This document shows, one piece after another, positions 16,201-29,477 of a stretch of DNA of 64,000 nucleotides. The position numbers and the translations under genes were made by a program. Below the pieces are notes generated by a model. That model was not told where the DNA came from. It worked only from the letters and a program-made list of their open reading frames with translations, and did not search any database. The stretch lies in NCBI GenBank assembly GCA_000499405.2, contig HG738137.1, forward strand, positions 18,870,581-18,934,580, given 5' to 3'. The DNA is from Onchocerca volvulus (Eukaryota > Nematoda > Chromadorea > Rhabditida > Onchocercidae). The stretch's first letter is position 1, and every line of letters begins with the position of its first letter.

Positions 16201-17385
16201 GAGTCTTTGGGAAATTCTTTCTGACCATCAGTCTGCATCATTGGAGAGTGGTTGGATGCCGTCAGATGGCGGGAATAACGCAGCTATGCCTGCTTCCACT
16301 CAACAAATTGTTGAACAATTACGCCAGGCTGTTGCGAAAGGTACTCATAATATAAGCTTTTTGCCATGAATTAAGCCGTTAAAGACTCTGATTTTATATT
16401 TTTAAAATGAAATAATTGCAGGACTGATTGATGTTTCACTTCTTAGTAAGCCACTTCCGAATGAGGCACTCTCAGAGATGCGCACGCTTCTCAGTCGCAT
16501 CCCGGTACTGGAGCAAGCGGAGAATGATTTAGCTCGTCTCATGAACGCTGTCAAAATTGTAAGCTTATTTTTAAACAGATAGATGAAATTTCCTTTGTTG
16601 GTTCCATAAAATTATGACATGGTTATGGTTTTGTATTTTATATTAAATTTTGAGAATAACGACCGTGAAGGTGGAAGTGGAAGGATGGATACTCCGACGG
16701 ATCTCATGACATCAGAGCAACGATCAGAATATAGCCGTCTAGTAATCGAAATTGCTGCGACTAAAACGGAAATTTCAACAATTCGTGAACGAATACGTGG
16801 AAATTCCAATGCTACTAATGTCAGAGTAGGTCTTTTAAGATTAGAGATTTAAATTCTTTTTTTGGGAGATGTATTAAAATTTTCTTTTTTTGGGGAGCAG
16901 GAGATGTATTAAGATAGAATTGGTCGTAATTTTTGTTTGAAATTTGCAAACAATTCGCGTGCATAATCTGGATTTTCCGTAGAAGTATATATAAAGGTGC
17001 AGGAATAGGATGAAGTATACCATATCATGTAAGTTTTCGGTAATGGTGATCTGGCTTTTCATGCTGTATTAAAATATAAGATAGAAAAAGCAAATAGAAA
17101 GTCAAAATTAAGTAGTTCATTTTAAAATATGAAAAGTAATGAATTGGTAGTTCGCATGAAAAAGAATGTCTCTGAATGATTTTTTTTTTAAATCAATTGT
17201 TATAAGGAAATACAAACTAAAAATTGAAAAGATTTTTGCAGCCAGCAATGAGTTTAGCTGAGATTCAGCGAATGCAACCACCACAACCGCAACCAGCTGT
17301 AACAACGACAACCTCTCCTCGTTTTGGTGACAGTATTCTGGATGTTGCTGTGCGTGTTGAACAACAGAAACTCTTTTCAATGTAG
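13214..17385 (+). CDS. ain-1: GW182-family miRISC protein, AIN-1-like
   Basis: Exons: 13214-13285, 13486-13612, 13701-13781, 14080-14148, 14276-14446, 14571-14824, 15112-15276 (or -15258), 15396-15498, 15609-15668, 15797-15943, 16152-16340, 16422-16558, 16655-16825, 17242-17385; 623-629 residues, close to Caenorhabditis AIN-1. All joins keep phase. The protein has no folded catalytic domain but many Trp motifs flanked by Gly: RWGG, VWGG (twice), AWGDP, GWGD, GWNN, GWMP, GWSQ. The block KWQRDTGTAAWGDP is typical of the family. Pro/Gln/Asn/Ser-rich linkers separate them. In the family the GW repeats bind Argonaute and recruit CCR4-NOT and PAN deadenylases, and nematode members lack the RRM of TNRC6, as here. 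The start is the first ATG after an in-frame TAA at 13193. The donor of exon 7 is ambiguous, and a 12-base micro-exon at 14506-14517 could be included in frame. Confidence 0.9.
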
Positions 17386-20300
17386 TTTAGGTGTGAAATA
17401 CTGACTAGTCAGCAAGGCACGCATGCATCGCTATACCTGCCTTTTTCATCTTATATCTTTTCATTTCTCATGTTTTTATCATGAAATTTTCAATGGAATT
17501 CAACCTCACGGTGCGTGTGCAGCTCAATTCGTGCGTAATGGACTTATATCTTCGTTATCATTATGCTAATCTTAAATGATCATATATATAATGCTATCTC
17601 TAATTCAATAGTTTCTCATTTTCTGAACTAGATGAATGCACGCAGATTCTTTTATGCTTTCTATAATTTCTTTAAAAGACTTGCACCTAACACCTCCATC
17701 ACTTCGTGCATTATTATAATAATTATATAGCCATTCCTATATGCTACATCTAATGATTTTGAAAAATTGTTTGCCGAGGTGAACCAGCTTTAGTGCAGGA
17801 AATGTTTGCATTATTAATTTTGGTGCTAATACTGATGATGGTAATGGTCTATTCGCAAGATGTACGCAGCAACTCATTTTCAAGAAAGAGGTATGTGGAA
17901 TAATTCTATTTCTGATGGATTCATTTTTTATTAACAAGAAAAGTAATCTAAACATTCTTCGTGTCTTTCTCTTCAGTTCTCATGGGTCGTTTATGTCGAT
18001 GTCTTAATTGATTCTTGTTGTATTACGTCAAATCATCTGTTTCTTACGTGTTTTTTTTTTTCTTTTTAAATATTTTATTTGGTCATTTAAGTAGAATAAG
18101 CGCAGTTAGTTGTATCGTGATAATTTCTTTTTTCTCCATTTTCATACTTTTAAATCTTGTGTAAGTTGTAGTTCAGTCGATCAGTTGTTGATATTTTCAT
18201 ACTCTTGCATATTTTTTAATTCTAAACCCACTGATGCACCATGTGAAGCTACTGTGAAATTGTTTGTTGAGAGGAGTTTTTGGGGAAGATTTTACGTAGT
18301 GATTATGTCTTGATTAAGATTTCACTTGTTTTGTTTTTGCCTCTTTCCTTCTCCTCGATCTTTGCTCTTAATTTCCAGAAGCTCTGCATACTTTTCCATT
18401 CATTCTGCTCAGCTGAAGTTCACTAGGATGCGATAATGGGCTTCTGTGTATTGTCGAGGTATATACATGAATATGTCAGGGAGACAAGATTGGTTCGGGT
18501 GCATTTACTTGTGAAGTCTTTGAAGATGGCAATTTGCTCAATTATAAATTAAAAATATAATTTTGCTTTTCCCATTCTCTCTGGATTGCATCTGCTAATT
18601 AATTTTGATCTTGACTTGTGAATATTAGATTAATACTTGTGAGAGCATGAAGCTTTTTTTTTAATAAACGAAGTTTGAATGAATATGACAAGCATATTTA
18701 CCGAACCGTATCTTCTAATATCTGCTTCATATGCATTATAGAACTTTTCTGTTCATATTTTATTAGGTTAGGCTATTTGCTGCAACATTTGCTCATAGCA
18801 TAAGCATGTGAGTACGTTCAGTACATGTAGTGCCCATTGTGGTACAATAGCCTCCAGTTGCTGCATTCATTATAGGGTCTTTATTTTTGGTGTTATATAA
18901 TTATTTGTCCATCAGTAGTTTTGTCGAAAATCTCAAGATAGCTTTCGTAATATTTATATGTTTACTGTATAAGTAACCAAATAAGTTCTCCCTTATTTTC
19001 ACTATGCTGTCACTTCAAAGCATTTCTTGTGTTTTTTCCTTGTTTATTTGAAACCGAAATTCATTGGGAATGTTAAATTCATGCTTCCATACCAAATGCT
19101 TACTATCAACATTCATTCTGTACTCGCACGTACGGTAGCTTTCATATGAGCAGTAGTGATTTAAGCATTTCTGGTTTCACCAGTATGTAAAGATTCCAAT
19201 TGCAAGAATCACAGATTTCCTCAAATCCCAAATATCTTTTCTCAAAATTTTTTAAAAGACGATTTTAGATGACAGGATGAATACTATTACTGACTATTGA
19301 AAGCTACAGTTCTGTGATTGCCTCGCATTTCAATGTTTTTTTTTTTTTTTTTCGAAGAGGAAAATATCGGTTCTCGTTACTTCGGGTATTCTTAGTCGTT
19401 TGCGCCGTTTTTATTCTCAGCGTACAATTAATTTAATTCTTTCTTTCTATTTTGTTTGGTTATATTGTTTTATTATTGCTTTTTTTTTAATATATACTAA
19501 CCATTAATTGATTAATTAAGCATTAATTGCTATCATTCTTTTCTCCTAATATGGTTACCATTTGTCGTTGTCAGTTATGATTAGCAAAATCAACTCCATC
19601 AACAAGTGCTCACCATTGCTTCGCCATTATCAAAATTATTATTATAATTACTATTATTATTAATTAATTGCCCGAACGTCTTTTCTCATCTTCATTCTTT
19701 TCCATGCACCATCTTTACTTTTGTCAATCTTTTCTGTGCAGGTTGGTTGTCATCTTTTTCTCTTTCTTTTATATATAAAAGAAAAAAGTTGCAAATGATC
19801 TCGATCGTATATTTCCTCGGGGTTTCGTCGATATCAAATTTTATAAGTAAGTGCAATACAGTACATTTTATTAAGTAATATTCATGTCCGTTGGTTCTTC
19901 TTTACAATTAAGCAGAGTTTTAAGGAGATAGCATCACTTTTCCGTTTTGTTTTAACTGCTACAAAGTTCGGAAAAAACAAATTAGGAAATTATATTTATT
20001 TTAGCAACCATTTCGACGTGCCATTCAAATTTTTCTTGGAGCTTTTTTTCTGGAGTCATTTTTTCAAGCCTTTTCGGACCTACTTCCCATTTCGGTAGGC
20101 CGCCTTCTCTGCTCTTTTTTTGTTTTTTCTCAGGTCACTTCTTCATGAACTTAAAAAAAATTACAATTTGCTGATGCAGATGCTGCTTGTCATTATTTTC
20201 TCCATAATCATTGCATATTTAATATGCATAAACGTGAATGGTTTCATTTTAGTACCTGTTATTCCCTCTTGGTCTCGAGCTTCTCCATCTGTACAGTACT

Positions 20301-23300
20301 TTTATCATTTTGATCATGCCACCATCAGCCAATTGTATTTTTAATATTGTTAACTAAAATAGCTTATTTTAAAGTCTTGAGAAAAAGAGTGCGAATTTTG
20401 GTAAAATTAAGGTCGTTTTTTATCATTCATTCGCTCTCTCATTGTTAAAACCAAATACTGTACGAGTATATAATTATATATGAATATATGTGGTCTTCCG
20501 AGATTCTCTTGAAAATGATGCTCTCTTGCTTGCTGTGATGTGTTGCCCTCCTCAATTGTTTTTGAATCTTTAAAATAAAGGGAAATTTTCTTTTTTGTTT
20601 ATCGCGTTTTTGCCCAAAGTTTAATTGATTGTTTCATTGTTTTTTGTTTGTTCTGAATAGCTGTGAGAGAGGCAATCACCACGCTTGCTCTGCTCACTTT
20701 TGGGCCACATTCAAGAAATGGAATGAAATCGAATTAACTTAGCAATCCAGTACTAAGTTATAATAGAAACACGATTGGGTTGGGTCTTTCGTTGAGTCAC
20801 AAAAGAATCAATACTTCGTAATAGCGCTAATGTTAAAGTCATTATTTGAACTAAATGTGCCAAAAAAGCTGACAGGAAATTTAGAATTATGTTTCTTTAC
20901 CATTAATTACGACTGGAATTTTGAGGAAATAATGGTATATCTAGTTTTGTTTTTGTTGTTATTTATCGAAAGATAGGGGACTAATGAATCTGAATTTTTT
21001 TTAATCCGCAAAACTACCTTTATAATTATGCATGGAAATGCATACATAATCTAATTTCCTCACCCATTTTTGTTTCCTCAATCACCCTCACTTCGAATTA
21101 TTTCCATCTTTTTATCGGAGACGGAACTTTTCGAAAATTCAGCTCAGAACATAAGATATGCGTCACTTTGTCTTTTATTTTTGGTCGAAAATTCCTTTTG
21201 ACGTTGCTGGGAATTTGAGCAATTATCAATCAATTCTTTCGTCCCTTATACTTCTCTAAGAAGAAGATAAAAGCAAAACTAATGTTTCATCCGATTAATA
21301 GAATCATAGTCCAAGAGATAAGCATTTTTCTCAACATTTAAGTTATTTCCTTGCAGAAACCAGAGAATGTGGAAGTCTCTGAACTTGTTTTTTTTTTTTT
21401 TTTTTTAAGGATTCATTAATTGACGCAGTTTTTTGATTTTTTTTTCTTTTGCAAATTTTCTTATGATCTTCTGCTGATAATTCCATTATTATTATAAAGA
21501 CATAGCAAGAATTATCAGACTGGATACTATTTCTCCGTTACTTTTTTGTTATTTTTCTTGTTGCCGTTTATAATTCCCTGCATTGATATGTTCCTAGACT
21601 TTCAACTATCGATAATTGTAATCCACTGTAATTTTGTACATGTACTCTAATCACATATGTATATAAATTTTTAACTGGATTTCTTAAACTTATTTATGGA
21701 TGAATAAACTTTTTTATACTCTTCATATGTTTATTGCAGTCTGATTATCTAATTTACATCTTCCATAAGATACAAATGTAACTTTTTTGCATATGTCAGC
21801 GATGAATCTTACAGATATGATAGGGAAATACCATTTCCATTCATTTTTTTTTTAGGATTTTAGGATGCTTTGATCTTCAATTAATCAGCTATGATTTCAA
21901 GTTTTTTTTTTTTTTTTTTCCCGAAATCTGGAAGCCTGCTGAGAGGAATGATCTGATTTAAAGGATACGGAAAGTCTTTCTAAAGAATTCAGTTTATTAA
22001 TTGCTTTCAATTTGTACTTTTTCCTAATGGCTATGAATGAAAAGCTTTGATTAAATCAATTTTTACCGTGAGAATGAAGGCAAATGAGGGTTTTTTAAAG
22101 TTTAGATGTGAATGTATGGGTGAATCCCCGAGTGTGCCTTGTGTTTGTATTAGGTTTTTTAATCATTTTTGCAAAAAATGATTTAAACTTTCATAAATGA
22201 ATTGTAAAAATCGTTATGAAACTTCAGAAGATTTTCAGAAAAGTAGAAATTTAGAAAAGACTAAAGTAATATTTGAAGAAATAAAAAAGGAAATGTGATG
22301 AAAGTGCTAGGCATTGGTTATCACTGCTTTAATTCACGCTGTTTAGCAAAGTCATCCTTGCTATTTTTTCATAATATTTTTTCCAACATTATGTCTTTTT
22401 TTTTTTCTGAAATATTATTAAATTCTGTTTTAACAGCAATTTAGAATCTAAAAATAGTACAAAATGTCTAGTTCTTTCCAAGTGGTATTTTTTCATTTTC
22501 AAAGATTTCCTTCTTTTCCAATTCTCAAACTGCACATATTGTTTCAGTTAAAAACTCAGAAAAAAAAGCTCTTGATTTTGAGCAGAAAATTGATGAGTGC
22601 TAGCTGTCGAAATTTTTATCTTCCCGTTTCTTATTTGTTGAGTTAATTTATTTTTTTTACTCAGAAATAACAAGAATGAATTGAAATGCCATTTTCAGCA
22701 CTTCAAATGCAAAATGAACAAAACTTCACTTGTGAGCATAGCAAAGAATAATTGTAATTATAAATTATTATAACAATTCTGTTTCTCATACATACTATCA
22801 AAAGACAGTATAAGAACTAAATTCTACATCATTTGCAAAAAGATAATTACTTGTGATGGTTAATTAATAATTACAATTTTTTGACTTGTCGTTTTTAGCT
22901 ATGCAGATTTTCATTACTGAATTATTTCTGAAATCTTAATTGAATAATCTTACCAAGTTTTGAGATGATTGATTGATTTAAAAATTGAATCATATCTTAA
23001 TGTCAACTTTAAAAATCTAAACTTCTGAAAACTAATATTTACAATCTGTTTGTAAGGATGGAATATAGAAATCGGTGCAATATTTCTTATTAAAAGAATT
23101 TTCATTAATTGCGAACATCTTATTTGTAATCCATTACGATTCCATCATGAAAATGTTGATTTATTTTGAATTCTCATTAAGAATGAATGCAGATGTGACG
23201 ATTACAGAAGAAAATTTATACGACGCATTCTGCTACTAATTATAGCAAACATTAATTCTGGATTAATAGTAAACGGTTTGAGATAATGGAATAAAACTGT

Positions 23301-24489
23301 AGTGTGAAAAATTGATAAACATGAATTGAATATCCAGAAAAAACAACGGGGCGAAATGCGTTCTTCCTGAATGTATCTATCATTATTGAAGAATTGTATG
23401 AAGCTTGAAAAATTTTCAGTGATCTGAAATTTAATTAGGTTTAATTGAATTGTCATTTGTCTTATAAATTCTACAAACAATTAAAAATAGAACAGAATGA
23501 TTCGGTATTTGACAAGATCTTTCAAGAAAATGTCATTCTACATATCACTAAGTTAAATTGAAATAATAAACCATTAAATTAATAAAATGACGAAAAGTAT
23601 AAGAATCAAGTGATCTGCTGAACTGAATTAATATTCGGATAGATAAATAACTATAAAGCCATAATACAGGAAGTAATGGGAATTTTCCTCCATGTTAATC
23701 CATAAGTGGCAGTTTTTAAGAAGTATATCAGTGAGTAGATCCTTTTTTTTTCAAATATCAATCTGATTATTCAATGTGCTATAAACTATATTGAATGCAT
23801 ATATTATATATATACACTTGAAATTTCAAATAAGCCAAAAGCTATTAACTATGATTTGACTGGATATTTTTGAAGGACAAATCACTAATAACATAGCCGA
23901 AGGTGCCAACTTTAAAATAATTACATAAAGTAAGAAATAAGTCCAATTCATGATTATATATAATAATAATATTAAAAAGAAAAACTAATAATAATTAGTA
24001 GTTATTCCATGAATCAACTTGGTAATATTGAAGTCAACGTGGTAATATTAAATTGAAGTCATCTGTTGATCGCTTAGTAAATCTACTTTCCTTTTCGATT
24101 AATTTCTAAATTAGGTTTGAACATTAATTTAAATACTGGGACACCTATGAATACAACAAGCTTCTTAGCTCCTTTCTTTAGGAGTTGTCTATGTCAATAA
24201 ATTTACAAATATTAATGTTTCGATTAGCCGATGGTACTAATAAAAGGCAATAATAACTATCATCATTAATTTAGATCAGGACGTTTTGTTTAATTTACTT
24301 TTATTTGGTTCTGATTTCTTGATGAAAAAATTTGCTAGAAAAAGTGGCGATGAAATTACTGCACCATGAATAACAAATATTAAGTCTTTTTTTTTTTTGA
24401 GATTTCTCTTGTTTCTGGATTTTTAATTTTCTATTCATCTTTAGTAAAATTTAACCCAAACTTTATCAAAAAAGAATAGTAAGAGTAAA
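17386..24489. other. Long AT-rich intergenic stretch downstream of ain-1
   Basis: About 7 kb with poly(T) and poly(A) tracts, no convincing exon chain, no tRNA or rRNA, and only short accidental open frames (74 codons at most). The first part probably holds the ain-1 3' untranslated region, which could be long given its miRNA-pathway product, but no clear end was identified. Confidence 0.5.
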
Positions 24490-24997
24490 TCTATACAAAT
24501 AAAAATGTAAATGTTCATTGTTTAAGACCTTAAATCTCCGAAACTTCTTACGATTGGTTTGAGATTTTGACACAACGTTGCATTCGAATAGACGAGTATT
24601 TTTATATAGATATGCCTATTTTTTTCTCGCATTAAAAGTTACGGTATTGATAAGGTATTTTTTTCTACAATGTTAAGTTTGATTCTGGCTTAGTTCCATC
24701 AAGCTAGTACCACTTATTTTTAGATTATTTAATGTGTTATTTTTTATATACTGGTAAGTGAGCGGACTGAATCTATTGATCACGCCTACTTTCCGCAAAG
24801 TGGTATACTGTTACCTTCGACACAACATTGCAAGTTCTTCACCGATTGCTTTCAAATTTTTGATAGGACGTTGCATTCGAATAGGCGCGTGTTCTTACAC
24901 AGATATATTTGTTTACTTATCATACTAGACAAAAGTACAGTTTCATTTATACAGACTAGCCGTACCCGGCCACGCTCCACATGGCCAATCTAGCTAG
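24490..24997 (+). mobile_element. Non-autonomous Helitron-like relic
   Basis: The element begins with TC directly after an A and ends with CTAG directly before a T, as Helitrons insert between A and T. Seven bases before the CTAG terminus is an imperfect hairpin, 24968-24986 (GGCCACGCTCCACATGGCC), with 6 of 8 pairs intact and a TCC loop; the two mismatches fit C-to-T type decay of an originally perfect stem. Inside are two diverged copies of one segment (24552-24616 and 24844-24910) sharing ACGTTGCATTCGAATAG. There is no Rep/helicase coding sequence. Termini and hairpin are seen directly; the class is inferred. Confidence 0.55.
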
Positions 24998-26326
24998 TAA
25001 TGAGTAAATTCTGAGGTGCCACATTCAAATCCCGCTCCTGAATTTTACAACCATTTGGTAATAAAAGATATTATTTGAGAAACAAACTGTTATCATTTCT
25101 GATTGACAGAGACCTGGATAAGACAGTTAGTAATTAGTAAATCAATAATGAATAAAATTTTGATAGAAGCAATATAATACTTGATGCTTATGCGAGCACC
25201 TTTTGCTTCACACATTTCCACTCCAAGCCGGCGAACAAATCAATGTTCAGTTGGAATCTAATTTCAGTCCGGATCTTATATTCTCCATATCTTTGAATAA
25301 TTCTGCATTTTAACTATCTTAGAAATAGGAAGTGAATTTGGTTCAAAAGAGTTCTTTAATCCACTTCAAATGAAGTACTATTAGCTTATAATTATGTTAG
25401 CATTTGTGTGAAAGTTAAATAACTTAATAAGTCTTGCAGTTACGCATATCTCTGATTGATTTTACAGAATTTCAACTGCATGCAAACCAATTAGCAACAA
25501 ATATACTTCTATTTCTTTAAAGCGATATTCGGAAATGTTAAGTTGATTGAAAATTAATGAATAACACATCCAATTATAAATTTATTGTTTAATGTGTAAT
25601 ATCAAATCCTCAACATAAGGAGAATATTATGCATGTAATTATAAAAGAAATAGTTATAAATAACTTCTCTGTTTATATTAGATTACCCAGAACAAATAAC
25701 CTTGTTATTAATAATCTGTTGTTCTATGAAGCAGCAGTTAAATGATACAACGAATATGATGAATAATTAGATGCATTGGTCTCAGACTCATTTTGATATC
25801 GAAGATTCTATGAATTTTAAAACTAATCATTAACTTCAGAAATGTTAAAATCTTCTGATTGCTGACTCAAACGATAATCTTCTGGTTGTTGACCCAGTAG
25901 AATATCATTTCAGTTTATTCCATATTGATGAAATAATTTTCTTATTTCACATTTCAAGACATTGTATGTGCTACTCAGTACACCAGAAAATTGTTCTTTT
26001 TATTCATAGAATGAATTTAGATATCTGTCATTCAGAAATCATCATAAGAATTGAAATATAAGTTAAAAGAAGTCAATCGTAATAAAACTTTCAACCATCT
26101 TCAATTAAATTTCAAATTCCAGCAATCGCTAAAATTTCATTGACTTCAAATATATGTGCTCAACTTCATACCAAAAAAGCTCATGAATAACTCTTTTGAG
26201 AGAATTTCATACGAATATCATCCTCAGCAAAACGGTCTTTCACTAAATGCTGAAGTACTGCTTTGAATAAAATTTATGCATAAGTATTGTAGCAGAAGAA
26301 ACTGAAAAAAATACGCATATGTATAA
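24998..26326. other. Intergenic, with one orphan exon-like segment
   Basis: AT-rich spacer downstream (on the - strand) of the candidate gene stop at 26327. It contains one 25-codon open segment on the - strand (25274-25200) bounded by an AG acceptor and a GTGCTC donor, which I could not link to any gene. Confidence 0.4.
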
Positions 26327-29300
26327 TCAGAATTCCATGAGAAGTGGACAATAATATCGTCGAAAAATGATGAAATAAGTAAGGGTTAATGCTATCAACC
26401 ATAGTGTCCAATAAATTGTCCAACGACAGTAATACCATGTTCTGGTTGGTTCTTCCTCGATTTCAAATATGATACTAGGCACTGGTAGTGGCTGAATTCG
26501 AAGCATTTCTAAGGGTTTGGCTCATAATAATCCACAAAAAATTAAGTTAAAGCATACAATCGAGCAATATGCTCGATACTCATAACTTTTTTGCATAATA
26601 TAAATACTACGTTGTTTTCACATGATCATTTATTGTACTTTTTGCCTGCATTTAAAAACTTCAAAAATTCTAACAAATTTGAAAATAATACCCCTCCAGA
26701 TACTGATGGCGCAGTGAATTCGCTCGACGACGCATATGGTCCAAACTGTGTATATTAAAATAGTGTTTTCAATAACATTAAGAAAAATAAACAATTACAT
26801 TTAAACTTATTTGAAAATTTTCAGCTTTTCAATTTCTTCACTGGGAAGAATTGACGATTTTTTCTGATCTAGCAGTATAATAAACCAGATATAATGAATG
26901 ACAATATCTCAAAAAACAGCTAGCAAAATTTCCCGAAGACGAATTATTATTGAACAGTATATATTATAGGGATTTTCAGAAGAGAAAAAATTATGGCAAT
27001 AAATTCAAAAAAAAAAGCTAAGAATTAGCTTATTTCCAGCGAATTAAAAGATTCACCCCATAAACCCGGCGATATGGATTGTCGGATTCATCCGATCTGA
27101 AATGCTTCTAGGCGATATTTTCAGGAAGTGAATCGCAATAAAAAACGAAGATTTTTGCTGCATCACTGAACCATTTCTGTATCATACTATTTGTATTTTA
27201 TATGAAAATGAACCTCAACTTTCTTCTTTTTGTGTTATCATTGATCACATTCGAGGGAGGTAATTCACGATCGGACTGTAAATTTATATGTAATTTTCAT
27301 TCGACTTTTTAGTTTCGGATGATCTCCATTAAATCAGAAAAATACCTTTTCCAGTCCTGTATATACATCGCTTTCTTGCGTCCTTTCTTGCGCCCATTTT
27401 TTTGGTCGCCTTCTCTATAAAGCACATTTTTGATTCGTAAGTCAAACAGCATGAATATTTGAATTTAAAAGTGAAGCATACATAACGCGCCCTAAATCGA
27501 TCGACCATTTTGAAATTCGATTCTTTCGAGAAATCGCAATCACAATGAAACAACCGCCCACGTCAATGACAGTTTTTGCTAATGGCTGCTAATAATAGAT
27601 TTCTCTTTTCATTAATGCCTTCATCAATTCAGAAACTAACATTTGCTGTCAAAAAAGGCGTCATTTTATGAATCAAAAAAAATCGTCAAAATGAAGCAGT
27701 TTAAGGATGAAAAGAAATAGAACTAAGATTGCAGTAAAATGTAAACAGTCAGATATTATATTCGCAAATACCTGTTGCTCTGTTTGCACTATTCTAGGAG
27801 GATAATCATACTTTTTAGAAAAATTAGCAATTTCTCAATGATAGTTCTTCTCTTTTTCCTCTCAATCAGTTCTCATAACTTATCCATCAGCTTTTTACGG
27901 TACTTGGAAATAAATGAATTTCCAAAATTTTCAAAAATTATTTTCTAGAAAGCACTATTAGCAGCAGTTGCATGACTTAATTACCGCTCACTTTAGCTGC
28001 AAAATTTCATGATTTTTCTAAATAACAGAAATAAAAGCCACCACCAAAAGGCATCTTTTTTCCACTTTTATAAAAGCGCTTAGCCCATAATTTGTTTTCT
28101 ATTTCTTGTGTAATAAAAAATTCACAAATTCGCAACCAAATTATTGCTACAGTAATATACGATACGACATCTATCATCTATTCGAAGTTCAACTTCTTTA
28201 TTTTAATTCCACAATTATCATAAAATTTCCTTCAGTTTTTCCGAGTCTGCTGAAAGTAATACATAATCAATATCCACAAAAAGAAACCAACTGCGAACTC
28301 CGCCAGAGGTCAAAAATCACCGATATTTGGAACTGAAACTCTTGAAGATTACAACTTCTATGGTACACTAAATATTCCTTAACTTTATATCATGAGCATG
28401 GCTACGTGTAACAACCCCATCTATATTCACTTTATTATACATCCTGCAACTACGCCAATGCATTCTGATTTCACTGGAGAATATCAAGTCAAAAGAGAAT
28501 CACTGATTAAAATTTAACTAAACCTCCAAGCTGATCAAGTTTTTCAAGCGCAAATGATTTGAACCGAAACTTTGGCCATTATTACAGATGAAACACCAGT
28601 TTAATCCGATCTTGGTATGTAATTTTTGTTGGAGGCTGTTTATTTTGTGTTAAAATGATAACAGATCAAAGTTACACGTCAATATTCGCAAAAATATTTA
28701 AATCATAAATTGACCATTTTCAACTTTCACAAATATATATATATAGACATACATGCATATAAGTGAACAAATAAGCAAAAGACCCGTCCAAATAAGATTT
28801 TAGGACAAGTTGAATAAAGGAAATAATATTGAAAAAAAAAATAAATTAGTTCAAATTATTCAAAAATTTCAATAAAAAGAAAACTACTCCAGCATATCCG
28901 TAAGCGATTTTCCTTTCAATGGTGAATGTTTTGGAATATATTTATATGAAATTTAATTATATTTTCAGCTGAATAATGCTCATTACTTCCATAATTCCCG
29001 TATTGATTTAGGAGTGAAACAAGTTCTTGTAATAAGTAGAATAACTTAAAGAAATCATGTAGAGGCAAAACCATTGCTCTCCTGAAGGAAAAAGAAATAG
29101 CAAGAAGCTAAAAAGGCGAGAAATTTAAGAAAAAAAAGATATAAACTCAAGATTTTCTATTTAAACAGCAATGATTCTTCAACAATTCATGGTCATACAG
29201 AACCGCAAAAATGAATTCGAACCATTTGAAAGAATATAGTACCTAATTGACAGTCTTTAATACTAATCATATAAAGAAATCTCTTCACTTTATTTAAAAA

Positions 29301-29477
29301 TGTCAAAACTTATTAAATGTAAAACTATTCTATTTAAATCAAGATAAAAAGATAAGGAATCCGCAAATATAATTAAAAATATTCTTACGGAAAAAAAATT
29401 GAATTTGAATCTCAGTGAATTTAAATCTGATAAGATGCTCTAATTTACCAGACATTTATTTCTACCGTCCTTATTAG
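26327..29477 (-). CDS. Candidate micro-exon gene with C-terminal membrane segment, unrecognised
   Basis: I do not recognise this protein. Model in transcript order: 29477-29449, 29242-29199, 29081-29046, 29025-28987, 28912-28888, 28635-28586, 28569-28519, 28473-28384, 28249-28213, 27810-27772, 27414-27346, 27275-27220, 27096-27057, 26745-26692, 26645-26622, 26491-26327; about 281 codons open with every join in phase, 5' end missing. The last exon is best supported: it follows a TTCAG acceptor, reads FEIEEEPTRTWYYCRW, then a hydrophobic stretch (IYWTLWLIALTLTYFIIF), RRYYCPLLMEF and stop. The exons at 27810, 27414, 27275, 27096 and 26745 are clearly richer in G+C than their surroundings and encode polar sequence (DVYTGLEK, SDESDNPYRRVYG). 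A single C-terminal membrane span suggests a tail-anchored or type I protein. The 5' exons and the two shortest exons are weak, because tiny exons can be chained by chance. It lies about 360 bases downstream of suco on the same strand. Confidence 0.38.

Noticed and set aside
24998..25050. Sequence with ATTCAAATCCCG resembling a tRNA B box.
   Set aside because: No acceptor stem, D-loop A box or anticodon arm can be folded around it; it is more likely repeat-derived.
27203..27440. A + strand reading that starts like a signal peptide (MKMNLNFLLFVLSLITF) and could splice to a short hydrophobic exon.
   Set aside because: Only about 47 codons, and it lies opposite better-supported - strand exons of the candidate gene (27275-27220 and 27414-27346).
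27820..27960. - strand reading ending YRKKLMDKL, reminiscent of the YxKKLxxL end of a LEM domain, next to a gene with a C-terminal membrane span (emerin-like layout).
   Set aside because: Its splice phase does not fit the neighbouring exons and the GPI-TTR core of the LEM motif is absent.
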